Shown here in pieces: positions 45,090-56,025 of a stretch of 64,000 nucleotides of DNA (positions within the stretch are counted from its first letter, which is position 1; each line of letters starts with the position of its first letter). The position numbers were made by a program, and so were the translations under genes. Below the pieces are notes generated by a model. It saw nothing but the letters and a program-made list of their open reading frames with translations. It was not told the origin of the DNA and ran no database searches. Origin of the DNA: Tenrec ecaudatus (lineage: Eukaryota > Chordata > Mammalia > Afrosoricida > Tenrecidae); the NCBI RefSeq assembly GCF_050624435.1, contig NC_134539.1, forward strand, positions 49,384,001 through 49,448,000, in the 5' to 3' direction.

Positions 45090-45240
45090 AACAAACAAAA
45101 CTCATGGACATCCAGTTGATTGTGATCATAGCCGCCTGGAAGGATAGAGTAGAACTGCCTCTGAATTTCCGAGACTGTAACTCTTTACAGGTGTAAAGCT
45201 ACCTTGTAACTTTCCTACCCCACCGGGGCTCCTAATTAAT
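45090..45240 (-). mobile_element. AfroSINE, inverted
   Basis: Reverse copy ending in ACCCCACCGGGGCTCC, with AAGGATAGAGTAGAACTGCC and CGAGACTGTAACTCTTTACA in the body. Confidence 0.75.
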
Positions 45241-45247
45241 GGAGAGG

Positions 45248-45334
45248 ACTGGATACTATGCTGATGCTGGGAGGGTGGTGTGGTGTGTGTGTGTGTGTGT
45301 GTGTGTACTGAATACTGTGCTGATTCTGGGAGAG

Positions 45335-45375
<41 letters not shown>
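45248..45375. repeat. Duplicated unit with (TG)n microsatellites
   Basis: A unit of about 59 bp is present twice: GGATACTATGCTGATGCTGG followed by a TG run, then GAATACTGTGCTGATTCTGG followed by a longer TG run (to 45375). The microsatellite probably helped the duplication. A 116-codon frame across it is spurious. Confidence 0.85.
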
Positions 45376-45380
<5 letters not shown>

Positions 45381-45821
45381 CTAGTGATTTTACTCCTCTT
45401 CCAGTCATTTCACCTGTTCCTTGTCTGATCACTCTGAAATCTTCTGTCGGCAGACCAGGGAGCTATATATTGTCCCTGGTTCCAGGCTGCCACAATCAAG
45501 CTAATAATCATGAAGTTTTTGCTTTCCCAGTACATATAAAAGCTATGCTTGCACTCTGCTGTAGTCTATTAAGTGTTCAACAGGACTAAGAAGTTTGAAA
45601 TAGTATGCAGAGTACCAAAATGCGGCCCAGAGACGGAACGTGAGCACCTGCTCTTGACAGAGTGGAGCTTGAGGAAGGGTGGCCACAGCATACAAAGCAG
45701 CATCTGCAAAGTGCGCTGGAACCAAGTGTACCTGCATCAGCTCCTCGCTAGACCTAAGTCACCGGGCTGTTGCAGAGACCTTGCCCCCTCCATATGCCTT
45801 CAAACTTAGGTCTTCTCTTTC

Positions 45822-46160
45822 TTAAAAAAAAAAAATAATTTATTGGGGGTTCTTAACAGCTCTTTTAACATTCCATACATCAGTTATATCAAGCATATTT
45901 GTGCATATGTTGTCATCCTCGTTTTCTAAACATTTACTTTCATTTTGAGCCCTTGGTATCAGCTCCTCCTCCACACCCCCCTCGTGACCCCTTGATAAAT
46001 TATAAAATATTATTGTTTTCACGTCTTACACTCACCGCTGTCTCCCTTCACCCACAGTTCTGTTGTTCATCCCATTTGGCGGGGGGTGGGTTGTACATGG
46101 ATCATTGTGACCGGTTCCCCCTTCTTCCCCCTTCGCTCCCCCCCACACCCTAGCTCTTAC
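45822..46160 (-). mobile_element. Young L1 3' end
   Basis: Reverse L1: poly(T), ATTTATTGGGGGTTCTTAAC, ACATCAGTTATATCAAGC, GATAAATTATAAAATATT, then TTCACCCACAGTTCTGTTG. Confidence 0.8.
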
Positions 46161-46309
46161 ATTTCTTAGTTCAGTGAATCTAATCACCTTCCACCCATTT
46201 CCCAGCCTAGAAACTCAGCACTTACTTGTGACTCCTTCCTGATTCTCCGCCTTGTATCCATACTTAATCAAGTCCCTGAATCTTTCAATTCCAATTCACT
46301 CCCTGAGGC

Positions 46310-46450
46310 TGGCCCCGTGATGGCACCAGTGGGCTCCAACAAAGGAACAGCAGTGAGGATGGCCCAGAAGCGGGTGTTTCGTTCTGTCGGACATAGGTTC
46401 GTACATCGAGTTGGAGCGGATTCAACGGAACCTAACAACAGCAGAAGATT
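46310..46450 (+). mobile_element. RTE/BovB-like LINE 3' end
   Basis: Plus-oriented RTE terminus: GTGGGCTCCAACAAAGGAAC, GTGTTTCGTTCTGTCGGACA, GGTTCGTACATCGAGTTGGA and the terminal GGAACCTAACAACAGCAG. It shows the tail motif shared with AfroSINE. Confidence 0.75.
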
Positions 46451-46594
46451 GCACAATTCTATATGTTCGCCCATGTGAATCGCTTATTACTGCTACCCTT
46501 CCCCCATGGCGTAGTCTTACAGGTAGATAAATCCCGTGTTCAACACAAACCCTTAAGCGAAAGCTTCTGTAATTAGCCTTTAGTACTTTGAAAG

Positions 46595-46770
46595 CTCAAC
46601 CAATCTCACTGCCTTTCAGTAGATTCTAACTCCTAGTGGCCCAGTACGGTACAGTACAACTGCTCCTGTGAGTGTCTGAGGCTTCAGTCTTCATGGGAGT
46701 AGAAAGCCTCATCTTTCTCCTAAGGAGCGGCTGGTGGTTTTGAACGGCTGACCTTGTGATTAGTGGCACA
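46595..46770 (-). mobile_element. AfroSINE, inverted
   Basis: Reverse copy: TAGATTCTAACTCCTAGTGG, GGTACAGTACAACTGCTCCT, GTAGAAAGCCTCATCTTTCT, TTTTGAACGGCTGACC. Confidence 0.75.
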
Positions 46771-46934
46771 ATATTTTATCCATCTCATAAATAAGTCATG
46801 TGAATAATACCCTCTACCTTGAGTGCTTAAATTGTTTATTTGTGATCTTGAAGATATACTTGCCTCATGTTTGTCTCTCAAGTCTTCGTATCCTACTACT
46901 GATATCTCATACTAATTAACATGTTACCCTGTGG

Positions 46935-47135
46935 TAGAGGTCAGCAGAGCTTCTCTGTGAAGGACCAGGTAGTAAACATTTTAGGACCTGAGGGTCAGGT
47001 GGTCTCTTCTACAACTGTTCATTCGTGCCATTGTATGGCAAAGGCAGTCAGAGAGAGTGCATGAATGAATGAGCATGGCAGGGTTCCAGTAAAACTTTAT
47101 CAATCCAGGCAGTGGGCCAGATCAGACTCATTTAT
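46935..47135 (-). mobile_element. Ancient hAT-Charlie-type MITE
   Basis: AGGTCAGCAGAGCTTCTCTG, GACCAGGTAGTAAACATTTT, CAGGGTTCCAGTAAAACTTT and GGCAGTGGGCCAGATC match a mammal-wide non-autonomous hAT repeat. The copy at 59565 is the same family in plus orientation. Confidence 0.7.
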
Positions 47136-48214
47136 TTTCTTTTCATCTAGCTCTTTTAATGTACTTTCCACGGTATCTATATTTTATCCATACGTTCCTT
47201 CTAGTTTTGTCTTTTCTGAAATTTACCATTTGGTCTTAAGCGCTGTCAGTTTCTCTTTGTATATCCTTCTTATCTAGCCATTTTGGTTCTTTTTCCTCTT
47301 TCTGGTGCGTACTGCTCTTTCATAGCTTCAATCATTTACTTGATTTCTTCTAACACATTTTGAAATATTAGGTTTGTATTACAGCCTACATTCTGAGTAC
47401 CTGGTTTGCAGGAGGCTATGGATGACAGCGAAAACCAGAATCCATTTGCAGAGTCCCCAGGTAGATTAAGCCTCCATTCCATTGAACTCGTTCTGGTCAT
47501 TAACCAAGGATGTAGACCATCTTGCCCTCAAGCAGAGTGCATTGGAAAGTGGATTGCCTCCTCTGATCTCCAGCCAGCCCAGGAAGAGGTTTACCTGAGC
47601 GTGTCCTTAGATCTGGGTTCACCTAGTCAGAGCCGTGCCTGGCAGCCTTGCTGAGAAGTTCCTGGACCAATCTTGTAAGCTTTTCTCTCTAACAATGTAC
47701 GTGTGTCAATCATGGCCCAGTTCTATAGTCCTACCTTTAATGATGATGTACTGATCTGCCACCAATCATGAATTTGTGTCAGTTTCCTTGGTTCTGTGCC
47801 TTATCTAACCAGCGTCCTGACTGAATCCGTGGCTGCCACTCTGACCCATTGCTAATGGCCTTCCTTATCCAGGTGATGTTTGTTTTTATCTTTGTCTCTT
47901 TTAAAACCTAGTAAATATTCTCTTAGAGGATATTTGTGATTGGGGTCTTTTGTACCCTAAATTTAGGTTATGGTTTTCATCTTCTGTACGGCCATATTTC
48001 TGTGCTGGGCCTTCTTTGGCTGTTGTTATATGATTTGGCTAATTTCCATCTTTTTCTCACTGTCTTTTTCATAGGGTTAGAGCACATTCTTTTTCTGTGG
48101 TTTCTGTTTAAATCAGAGAGGGTTTGCCTGTGCTTTAGGGGTTGTTCTCGTGGTAGGGTGGGAGTGGCCAAGGGAGTCATCCTGGCTTCATTGGAAGGTG
48201 TTCATCTTTATTAT
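47136..48214. other. Intronic sequence, nothing firmly recognised
   Basis: AT-rich. Open frames at 47406-47654 and 47936-48277 show no family resemblance and no splice context. Old LINE debris is likely but cannot be proven by eye. Confidence 0.4.
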
Positions 48215-48490
48215 CTGTATGAAGAATTTTCAAATATGACCTTGTGGTTAAAACCAAAGTCATTTCCACCAGAATGACTAAATGGAAAATATGGAAAGTG
48301 CCAAATTTTGATGAAGATACAGAGTAACTGAGAATCTCAGACCCTGCTATTTGGAGTATAAATTGGTTTGGAAGGGTGAAATGGTACAAATAATTTGAAA
48401 AACTCTTCGGCAGTATCTAAAACTGGAATGATACCTATTCTGTGACTCAGTAATTTAACTCAAAGGCACAAACTCTACAACATAAGGCAG
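48215..48490 (+). mobile_element. Old L1M 3' UTR fragment
   Basis: Plus-oriented old L1: 'gaatgactaaatggaaaa', 'gggtgaaatggtacaaata', 'tgatacctattctgtgact'. Confidence 0.6.
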
Positions 48491-48699
48491 GCGGTCCTTA
48501 GGTCACTGACATCCGACATATGGACTACACCTAATGCTATGCACATGTGTCCTTACTTTGAAATGATAAACTCAGCCCCTACTAACAGCATTATGCTCAA
48601 TGCAGGCACGTGATTTGCTGCATGCTCAGCCTTTAAATGAAAAGGCTTTGAATCTTGGGGAGCCCTAAAGTAAGGCTGAATAAAAACCGGGTGTCCTGT

Positions 48700-49075
48700 G
48701 GGTTTTTTTTTTAAATAAATCATTTTATTGAAGGCTCTTTCAGTTCTTATAACAATCCATACATTAGTTGTGTCAAGCTCATTTGTACAAATGTTGCCAT
48801 CATCCTTTTCAAAACGTTTTGTTTCTACTTGAGCCCTTGGTCTCAGCTCCTTTTTCCCCTCCATTCCCACCTCCCGCCCTTGTGAGCCTTTGATAAATGA
48901 TAAATTATTATTGTTTTCATATCTTACACTGTCTGTTGTCTCCCTTCACCCATGTTTCTGTTGTTCATCTCATCTTCTTCACCCCACCCCCCCACCACAG
49001 GGTGGTGGTGGTGGCAGCGGCGGTTGTACATTGATCCTTGGGATTGGTCCCCCCAAGTGCCCTGTTTTGACTCAC
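48700..49075 (-). mobile_element. Young L1 3' end
   Basis: Reverse L1: TTTT, AATCATTTTATTGAAGGCTC, ACATTAGTTGTGTCAAGCTC, CATATCTTACACTGTCTGTT, with a GGTGGTGGTGGTGGC microsatellite near 49003-49020. Confidence 0.8.
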
Positions 49076-49486
49076 CTACAATTTCCTTTTAAAATTAGGA
49101 ATGATTCTGGTTCATAATCTGGTAACGACCTGTACTAGAATCTTCAGCGCACTCTGTAATGGTTTCAAAGTGAAACCTTCCATCAGTGTAATAAGTTACA
49201 GAGATGATGACTCTAGATTAACTACTTGTGGTTTGTGCTTTTTCCCCCTCACTGTGACAATGCCTTTGGCCTCGGGACTGCTGTGGTCAGTGGGATACTA
49301 GAGGTGCTGTAACAGAGGCTTGATGAGTGATCACACTTTGGGGGCGGACTGCCCTGAAACATCACATGAGGAAGTTCTGGAGCAGGAAAGGTTATGTGGG
49401 GGATAACCAGTGACCAACACTTTTACTATTAGACATGTGAATAAGGCCCTGTTAGACCGTTCAGCCCACCTAACTCTCCAGCTGCG

Positions 49487-49665
49487 GGGAGCTCTGGTAG
49501 CTTAGTGGGTTATTCATTGGACTGCCCACCCCAGAGTTGGGCGTTCAAACCCACTTGGGAGAAATACGAAGCGTTCTGCTCCTGTAAAGATGTGCAGCCT
49601 CGATATCCATACCCTGACCTCTAGCGTCTTTTGCGCCAGGATTGACCCAATGGCAGTGAGTTTTG
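49487..49665 (+). mobile_element. AfroSINE
   Basis: GGGAGCTCTGGTAGCTTAGT head, GGGCGTTCAAACCCACTTGG, CCTGTAAAGATGTGCAGCCT, GGATTGACCCAATGGCAGTG tail. Confidence 0.8.
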
Positions 49666-50269
49666 AGTTTGATCTCCCAGGTGAAAGCCACAAGTAGGAC
49701 AGACATGCGTAGACAACCCACAGGATGTCTATAAAGTACAAAACCCAGGCAGACTCCATCTGTTCTGGGAGGCTGGGAGAATGGCCGTTCTTGGGGACAG
49801 TGGCTGGAAAGCAGGAAGAGGGTGCGTCTCAGGAGCCAGTAACGTCCTGTTCCTTCATCTGGGTCTGATTGCCAGGTGTGCTCAGTTTGTTCCTCGTAGC
49901 CAGCTTGTCACGTGGGATCCTGTCCCTTTCTCTTTGCTGATTGTGGACAAACAGAAAGGGGACAAACAGGACCTTTTGAGGAGCCACCCCATGCGCCTCT
50001 CTGAGATCGGCTGCCTTTCACCCGCTCTGGTGTAGATTTTAGCCCCAGCCATTTTCTTTCTGAGGCCTCTAGCAGGTCAGGTCCCCGGCGGCGTCTGCAT
50101 CTCTCCAGAAGCCCAAGGAACCTTTTTGGTTGCTCGCCTCCACGTGCTCCTCAAAGAAGGCTTCACTTTTTGGCAAGGAGTGTTGGTCGTTTCTTATTTC
50201 TCAGCTCTTAATCATCAGCAGAACCCTGCCACCCTGCCCGGTTGTCTGTCTGCTGGGGTCTTCTTTTTT

Positions 50270-50500
50270 TCCTTTTTATTAAAAGATCTTTTTATTGGGG
50301 GCTCTTACAGATCATGCAATCCGTACATCAGTTGCATCGGGCATATTTGTACATATGTGGCCATCATTCTTTTCTAGACATCTACTTTCTATTGAGCTCT
50401 TGGTATCAGCTCCTCTGTTTCCCTCCCCCCACCCCCTTTTCTCTTTTTGTGGCTCTTTTTTTCCTTCTTCCACTTATCTGGGCTTCATCAATCACCGACT
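50270..50500 (-). mobile_element. Young L1 3' end, short
   Basis: Reverse L1: ATCTTTTTATTGGGGGCTCT, ACATCAGTTGCATCGGGC, GAGCTCTTGGTATCAGCTCC, then a T/C-rich stretch. Confidence 0.75.
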
Positions 50501-50539
50501 CTAGTTAATATTGTATCTGTGGATTGTTCCTAGTTTCTT

Positions 50540-50700
50540 TCTTGAGATCATTGTAGATTCCCCAGAACCCAGCGGTTGTAAGAAATAATAGAGAGAGACT
50601 CTGCATGGTTTGCCCTGTTTCCCCCAGTGGTAACAATCAGGATATGGACATTGATAGAATCTGCCAGGCTTTCACAGGTTCATGATTTCCCCATTAAGAA
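50540..50700 (-). mobile_element. Old L1M 3' UTR fragment
   Basis: GTAGATTCCCCAGAACCCAG and TTTCCCCCAGTGGTAACAAT resemble old L1 3' UTR, as at 3775. Confidence 0.55.
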
Positions 50701-50705
50701 AACTA

Positions 50706-51655
50706 CCGTATATACTCGTGTATAAGCCGAGTTTTCCAGCACAAAAAAATGTGCTGAAACACTGAGGTTCAGCTTATACACGGGTCAGTGGTATCCCAGC
50801 AAGGTATAACATCTCACTGCCCCCCTCCAACCCCCAAGGTAACTGAACGAGCGCCCGTTATCTCGCGGGTGATTGCCATTTCTTCGCTGTTCATTCAAAG
50901 CCCCGCTGACACTGCAGGGCTTTGAATGTTTGTTTACTCACATCTAACCAATCAGAGTCGTCCTATGACGTGTATCTTTGAATAAGCCTTTTAAAGACCG
51001 TGTGCAAAGGATGTGGCATGAATGGATGTCATCTGGTCAACCCCGACTAACAAAAGGAGGAAGTCTCATGAAGCCTGACATAGAGTTAATAGCAAAGTGG
51101 GTTTGAGATGCATGGGAAGACATTCCAGAAGACATGGTGTGATGTGCCTTCCAGAAATGTAGTATTAGTAATGCTATGGATGGCAGTGAGACTGCGCTTT
51201 GTATGAAAATGACAGCAGTGATGGTGATGACAGCCATCTCAGTGAGGACAGCGTCTATGATGACCTCACACCAGCTGAAGCTCTGCATTGGGATACGGAT
51301 GATGATGAGGAATCCAGTTTTGAAGGATTTTAACTCTTTACATTTTAGCTTGGTTGCTGATTGAGCTCAGGGAATAGTACTCTTAAAAAGGTATCATTGT
51401 TTATATCTTATTGTTTTTGTTGAACCTATTTTCCACTAACTGTGCTGGTTTGCTAATGTTAAATGACTTGTTCTCCTTTTATTTATGTTTTTTATTTAAA
51501 ATAAATATTTAAATACATGACCCCACTGATGTCTCAATTTTTAGTAATTTTATTTTCACTTGTTTTGATGATTGAAACTCACCAATAGCTTCTGCATTTT
51601 CCACCCTTGGCTTATACTCGAGTCAATCAGTTTTTCTGGTTTCCCAGGTAATAAT
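50706..51655 (+). mobile_element. Tigger/pogo deletion derivative with transposase C-terminus
   Basis: Starts CCGTATATACTCGTGTATAA after TA at 50704-50705. After the end sequence it jumps to the C-terminal part of the transposase. The plus-strand reading around 50990-51330 includes WHEWMSSGQP and DDLTPAEALHW, matching the minus-strand relic at 18130-18460. The following non-coding stretch (TAAATATTTAAATACATGACC) matches 17925-17960 in reverse. It ends near 51655 without the expected right terminus. It has lost the DNA-binding and DDE parts. Confidence 0.8.
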
Positions 51656-51874
51656 TACATAGTTCTATTTATTTATTAATGTTTTCATTTATGTGTGTGT
51701 ATTAAGTTCAGTACAGTTTTATCACCTGTGTACGTTCTGTTTCTGCCCAACCCTTCTCCTTGGCTACTTCATCCCTAACCCGTGACAAATGTTAATTTGT
51801 TCTTCATTTATGAATATTGTTTCTTCAAAAATATTATAGAAATGGATTCCTGTAGTCTGTAACCATTTGAGAGC

Positions 51875-52045
51875 CTTTTTTTTCTTTTTTTAAACATTTT
51901 ATTAGGGGCTCATACAACTCTTATCATAATCCATACATATACATACATCAATTGTATAAAGCACATCCTTACATTCTTTGCCCTAATCACTCTCAAAGCA
52001 TTTGCTCTCCACTTAAGCCTTTTGTTTGTTTGTTTGTTTGTTTAG
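51875..52045 (-). mobile_element. Young L1 3' end, short, with (TTTG)n
   Basis: Reverse tail module AACATTTTATTAGGGGCTCA through TTTGCTCTCCACTTAAGCC, about 140 bp, ending in a (TTTG)n run at 52020-52045. Confidence 0.75.
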
Positions 52046-52049
52046 CATG

Positions 52050-52780
52050 ATTCTCTGGAGAATCACCCAACTTGTTGTGTGCTTGGGTGTGTAATTTGCG
52101 GCATGGGACTGCACAGCCTTTGCCTGGAGCTCAGCCTTTGAAGCTCTCTGTGCAGTACCTGTGGGGAGGGAGAACCGCTCCTGACCCCCGACCCCTTTGC
52201 CCCTCGCAGGGGCTGTCCAGGTCCTCCTGGCTAGTGCGGAGGTGGAGAATTGCACACTAGGACAGGACTCAGTTGGAGGACAGGATGCAGGGGGGAAACG
52301 GGACATGCAGGGCCCAGAGGTGGTTGTGGAAACCAAGTGTGGAGGCTCATCTCTGAGTGGGGAGGGCTGGGGATGGGAGTGGAGCTGACTAGAGCTCAGT
52401 AGTCTGGGCATTTGGCAGCCGCTGGGGGTGAGGGGGGCAGCAGGATCCCACGACCAAGGCCCTCTGGGTACTGTTGCTGTAATCAATACATGTGTTGAGC
52501 TGGGGCTCTCCCTGGAGAGGTTATCAGAGTCGGCCAAAGCTACGCAGGAGGCATTTCCTGCATGGACAAAGATGTGTGCTACAGTAGGCAGGTGAATGGT
52601 TAGCTCTTCGGGGCCGACTGCCACAGATCAACAGAGGCACCAAGGTGTCCAAAGCTGAACTGCCTTCATTCGGGGGACCAGGTGTTCTGTAAGGGATAGT
52701 CTCCTGGGAAGAAAGGGGTAGCCCTGAGTTTATGCCATGGGTGAGGGGTGGGGTAACACTGTTAGTGTTTACATAGTATT
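52050..52780. other. Unassigned GC-richer segment
   Basis: About 730 bp, moderately GC-rich, with a 203-codon frame on the minus strand (52013-52624). It has no recognisable domain and is partly over an L1 tail. It could be old LTR or unique DNA. I cannot name it. Confidence 0.35.
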
Positions 52781-52787
52781 CTACAGA

Positions 52788-53171
52788 TGTCGCGCGCCAG
52801 GTCTCGCCAGCAAGAAAAGACGCGCCACAACAGGATTCTTCCACAGGTGTTTTATTTTTCATTATGCGGTAAAGACCTTGAAACCCCAGACTACTGCTCT
52901 ATGGGGACGTGCTGTGCCTTGATTGGTGCATTTGCCAAAACCTCATGCATAGATTGGTGAGTTCGCCAGAACCTTCGTTTGCATACTCCAGGGTGGAGTT
53001 ATGACTACGTCATCTCAGCATTGCGCATGCGCTAAGTGGTTTTTTTTACCACTTAGTAGGACCACCGCCTTGACCGCCTGGCGCCATCTAGTAATGGCAG
53101 CGAGAGTTGCGGCTACCCACATCACGAGAGCTGTGGCTTCCCACATCTCGCGAGAGCTACGGCTTCCCACA
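52788..53171 (-). mobile_element. ERV2-like solo LTR
   Basis: A 384-bp element in TG...CA form (TGTCGCGCGCC to CTTCCCACA) with a perfect 6-bp target duplication TACAGA at 52782-52787 and 53172-53177. Six bases is the size made by class II (betaretrovirus-like) integrases. On the minus strand it carries an AATAAA (52851-52856), two CCAATC boxes (52921, 52952) and a GC-rich 3' end. The layout is IAP-like. It has no internal viral genes, so it is a solo LTR left by recombination. Confidence 0.85.
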
Positions 53172-53214
53172 TACAGAAGTCTGGTTTACCCTTCCCTATA
53201 AGTTCCTAAGAATT

Positions 53215-54405
53215 AATGCCACCATACTTAAAAAAAAAGTATTTTGTTACTTCTCATGGCTGAGTGGTTTTCTGTGGGTGTTCCACAGTTAGTTTAACCG
53301 TTCACCTCTTGGAGGGTCCTGGGCTGATTCTAGTTTGGGGAAATGATAAATAAGGCTGTTTTGAACATTTATATAAAGGCTTTGGACCAAACATAAGGGA
53401 CTTTCTCTGGGATATATATATCATATATATATCATATAGATCATATATTAGATGAATGTTTACTGTTTATAAAATTAATTGTCAGGTCTTTCCAGAGTGG
53501 CTGAGTTGGAATCCACTTGATGACAGGTTATTTATTAATGTATATTTGTTAATCCAGTTCTGTTGTTGGGTGGTAGCACTCATTTTTGTCTTGATCATTG
53601 TGATGAGTATGCATTGCTATCCTACTGTGATTTAATTTGCATTTCCGGGGTGGTGTCGGAGGTTAGTTGATGGTCTACACCAGCTGCTCTGCAGGGAGCA
53701 TGATGCGGCTTTCTACTCCATAAAGATTTACCGTCTTGGAATCTCAGAGGCAGTTCTGCTCGGTCCTATCAGGCCGCTACAAGTTGGAATTTGGAATTGA
53801 CTCGATGTAGTGAGTTTTCAGAATGGCTAATGATGTGGAACGTCTTTTCATGTGCTCCTTTGCCACCTGTATATCCTCTTCAGTGAGGTCTCTAGCGGTT
53901 TTCTAATTGGATTATTTCAAATCTCTTGGGTGTGTGGGAGTTCTTCATATCTTCCCCATTCTAGCCCTTTGTCAGATACGTGGTTTGGGATGTTTTCTCC
54001 AAGTCTGTGGTTTGTCACTTTCACTTCTTCACGCGGGCTTTTAGAGAGCAAAGATGTTTCCTTTTCAGTGTTACGGGCTGTGCTTTTGGTGTCAACTATA
54101 AGAACTCTTCCCAGTTCCGGATCCCAAAGATTTTCTTCTGTGCTGTTTTCTAAGTGTCTTACAGTTTTACTTTGATAGATTTTATATTGATCCAAGCGTC
54201 TGACCCATGTTGTGTTGCTTTGTATGAAGTGTGAGCTGAGATCCGTGTTCCTCTTTCTGCCTGTAGATGCCCGGTTGCTCCAGCGTCATGTGTTAAAAGG
54301 GTTATTCTTCCTCCATTGAACTGCTTTTGTGAACCTTGGTCAGAATCAGTTGCACGTTTAGGGGTGGGGTATGTTTTTATGTATACGAAATCCAGGATAG
54401 GGCAA
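53215..54405 (-). mobile_element. Old L1M 3' region with an AfroSINE inside
   Basis: Reverse old L1 from about 53215 ('ctcatggctgagtggttttc') through 'tgtgatttaatttgcatttcc' at 53625. It continues from 53820 with 'cctttgccacctgtatatcc' and GTCAGATACGTGGTTTGGGA to 'gaaccttggtcagaatcag' near 54345. Another eroded AfroSINE tail lies at 53490-53530. Confidence 0.75.
53650..53815 (+). mobile_element. AfroSINE inside old L1
   Basis: GTGTCGGAGGTTAGTTGATG, GCGGCTTTCTACTCCATAAA, CCGTCTTGGAATCTCAGAGG, GGAATTGACTCGATGTAGTG. It divides the old L1 sequence. Confidence 0.75.
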
Positions 54406-54407
54406 TC

Positions 54408-54927
54408 TGTTAGGTTTCTAGAGTTGGTAATACCTCAGTTCTTGGCTTTGCGTGATGAAAGAATTCATGCCAAAGCTCGTGTTGTGATCCAAGTGGGTTT
54501 TTATGAAGGACAGGACTCGTTTCAGGTGTTACAGCCTCAAAGGGGTTGACAGCTGGCCTGAACAACCACGCGAAAGGGGGTGGCTTGGAGGCCTAGAGGC
54601 CTGGAGCGGGTGCATATGTGCCCGCAGGGGGACAGAGACCCTCCCCCTCTACTTGCCCCTGACCAGGAGCGGGGATAGAAGGCATGCCAGAGTGTGCTCT
54701 GCCTTTGTTCTAGCCCGCCCTCTGGCTAGGGGAAGGTGTGGTTGACGGTAGAGGTTGATTCCATTGGCTGAGGGAGGCCCACCTGGGTGATGTCGTGAGC
54801 CTGGGCCTAGTTTGGCCCACCTCCCACCTGACTCGGAGGATGCCTGATTTCTTTGCAACCCCCAATATAAGGGCCTTTGCAGGCATGGAAGGGACAATCC
54901 CCTGTCTCTCGATCTGGCTACCTAACA
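54408..54927 (-). mobile_element. Probable solo LTR
   Basis: About 520 bp with short perfect inverted ends TGTTAGG and CCTAACA. The flanking four bases are AATC and AGTC, a possible decayed 4-bp duplication as made by gammaretrovirus-like elements. It interrupts or abuts old L1. No viral gene is present, and the orientation is tentative. Confidence 0.6.
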
Positions 54928-55189
54928 AGTCTATAGAGACAGTAACCAAATTAATGTTTTCTTGAGGATACGGCAGGGGAGGTTTTGGGGAGAGGGGGAG
55001 CTGATAACAATGAGTACAAGAAAGAAGAAAATGTTTTGAAATTGGTGGTGGTGGTAATTGTACAACTCTTAATATTATCGAACTACTGAATTGTATGCTT
55101 TGTGAATTACATGCCAATAAAACTTTTAAGAATGAGTTGCACATGCTTCTGTGGTCTATTTCTTGGTCTGCTCCACCTATTTATTTATT

Positions 55190-55975
55190 TATTTTTTTAA
55201 ATTTTAACAATTTATTAGGGGCTCATACAATTCTTATCACAGTTCATACATATACATACATCAATTGTATAAAGCACATCTGTACAGTCTTTGCCCTAAT
55301 CGTTTTTTTCTCTTTTCTTTTTTTACATTTTATTAGGGACTCATACAACTCTTGTCACCATCCATACATATACATACATCAATTGTATAAAGCACATCCA
55401 TACTTTCCCTGCCCCAATCATTCTCAAGGCATTTGCTGTCCACTTTAGCCCCTTGCATCAGGTCCTCTTTTTTTCCCCCCTCCCTCCCCTTTCCCCCCTC
55501 CCTCATGTGCCCTTGGTAATTTATACCTCGTTATTTAGTCATATCTTGCCCTATCCGGAGTCTCCCTTCCTCCCTTCTCTGCTGTCCCTCTCCCAGGGAA
55601 GAGGTCACATGTGGATCCTTGTAATCAGCTCCCCCTTTCCAACCCACTCACCCTCCACTCTCCCAGCATCGTCCCTCACACCCTTGGTCCTGAAGGTATC
55701 ATCCACCCTGGATTCCCTGTACCTCCAGCCCTCATATGTACCAGTGTACAGCCTCTGTCCTATCCAGGCCTGCAAGGTAGAATTCGGATCATGGTAGTTG
55801 GGGGGAGGAAGCATCCAGGATCTGGGGGAAAGCTGTGCTCTTCATCGGTACTACCTTGCACCCTAATTAACCCATCTCCTCTCCTAAACGCCTCTATGAG
55901 GGGATCTCCATTGGCCGACACTTGGGCCTTGGGTCTCCACTCTGCACTTCCCCCTTCATTTAATATGGTATATAT
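55190..55975 (-). mobile_element. Young L1 3' end with doubled tail
   Basis: Reverse L1 with two tail modules. The first is 55200-55310 (TTTATTAGGGGCTCATACAA to TTTGCCCTAATCG). The second starts at 55325 (ACATTTTATTAGGGACTCAT) and runs on into the 3' UTR, to GGGTCTCCACTCTGCACTTC at about 55940. The arrangement and the linking TCTCTTTTCTT match the copy at 2726-3006. Confidence 0.85.
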
Positions 55976-56025
55976 ATACATATACATACACACATATATA
56001 CACATACATACACACACTTATATCG
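55965..56025. repeat. TA/CA-rich simple repeat
   Basis: Alternating TATA, CATA and CACA units. It may be the expanded end of the adjacent L1. Confidence 0.8.

Noticed and set aside
50990..51364. Apparent 62-83 codon genes on both strands
   Set aside because: They are wrong-frame or opposite-strand readings of the Tigger transposase C-terminus.
52013..52624. 203-codon minus-strand frame
   Set aside because: Part lies in an L1 tail and a TTTG repeat. The remainder has no recognisable domain.
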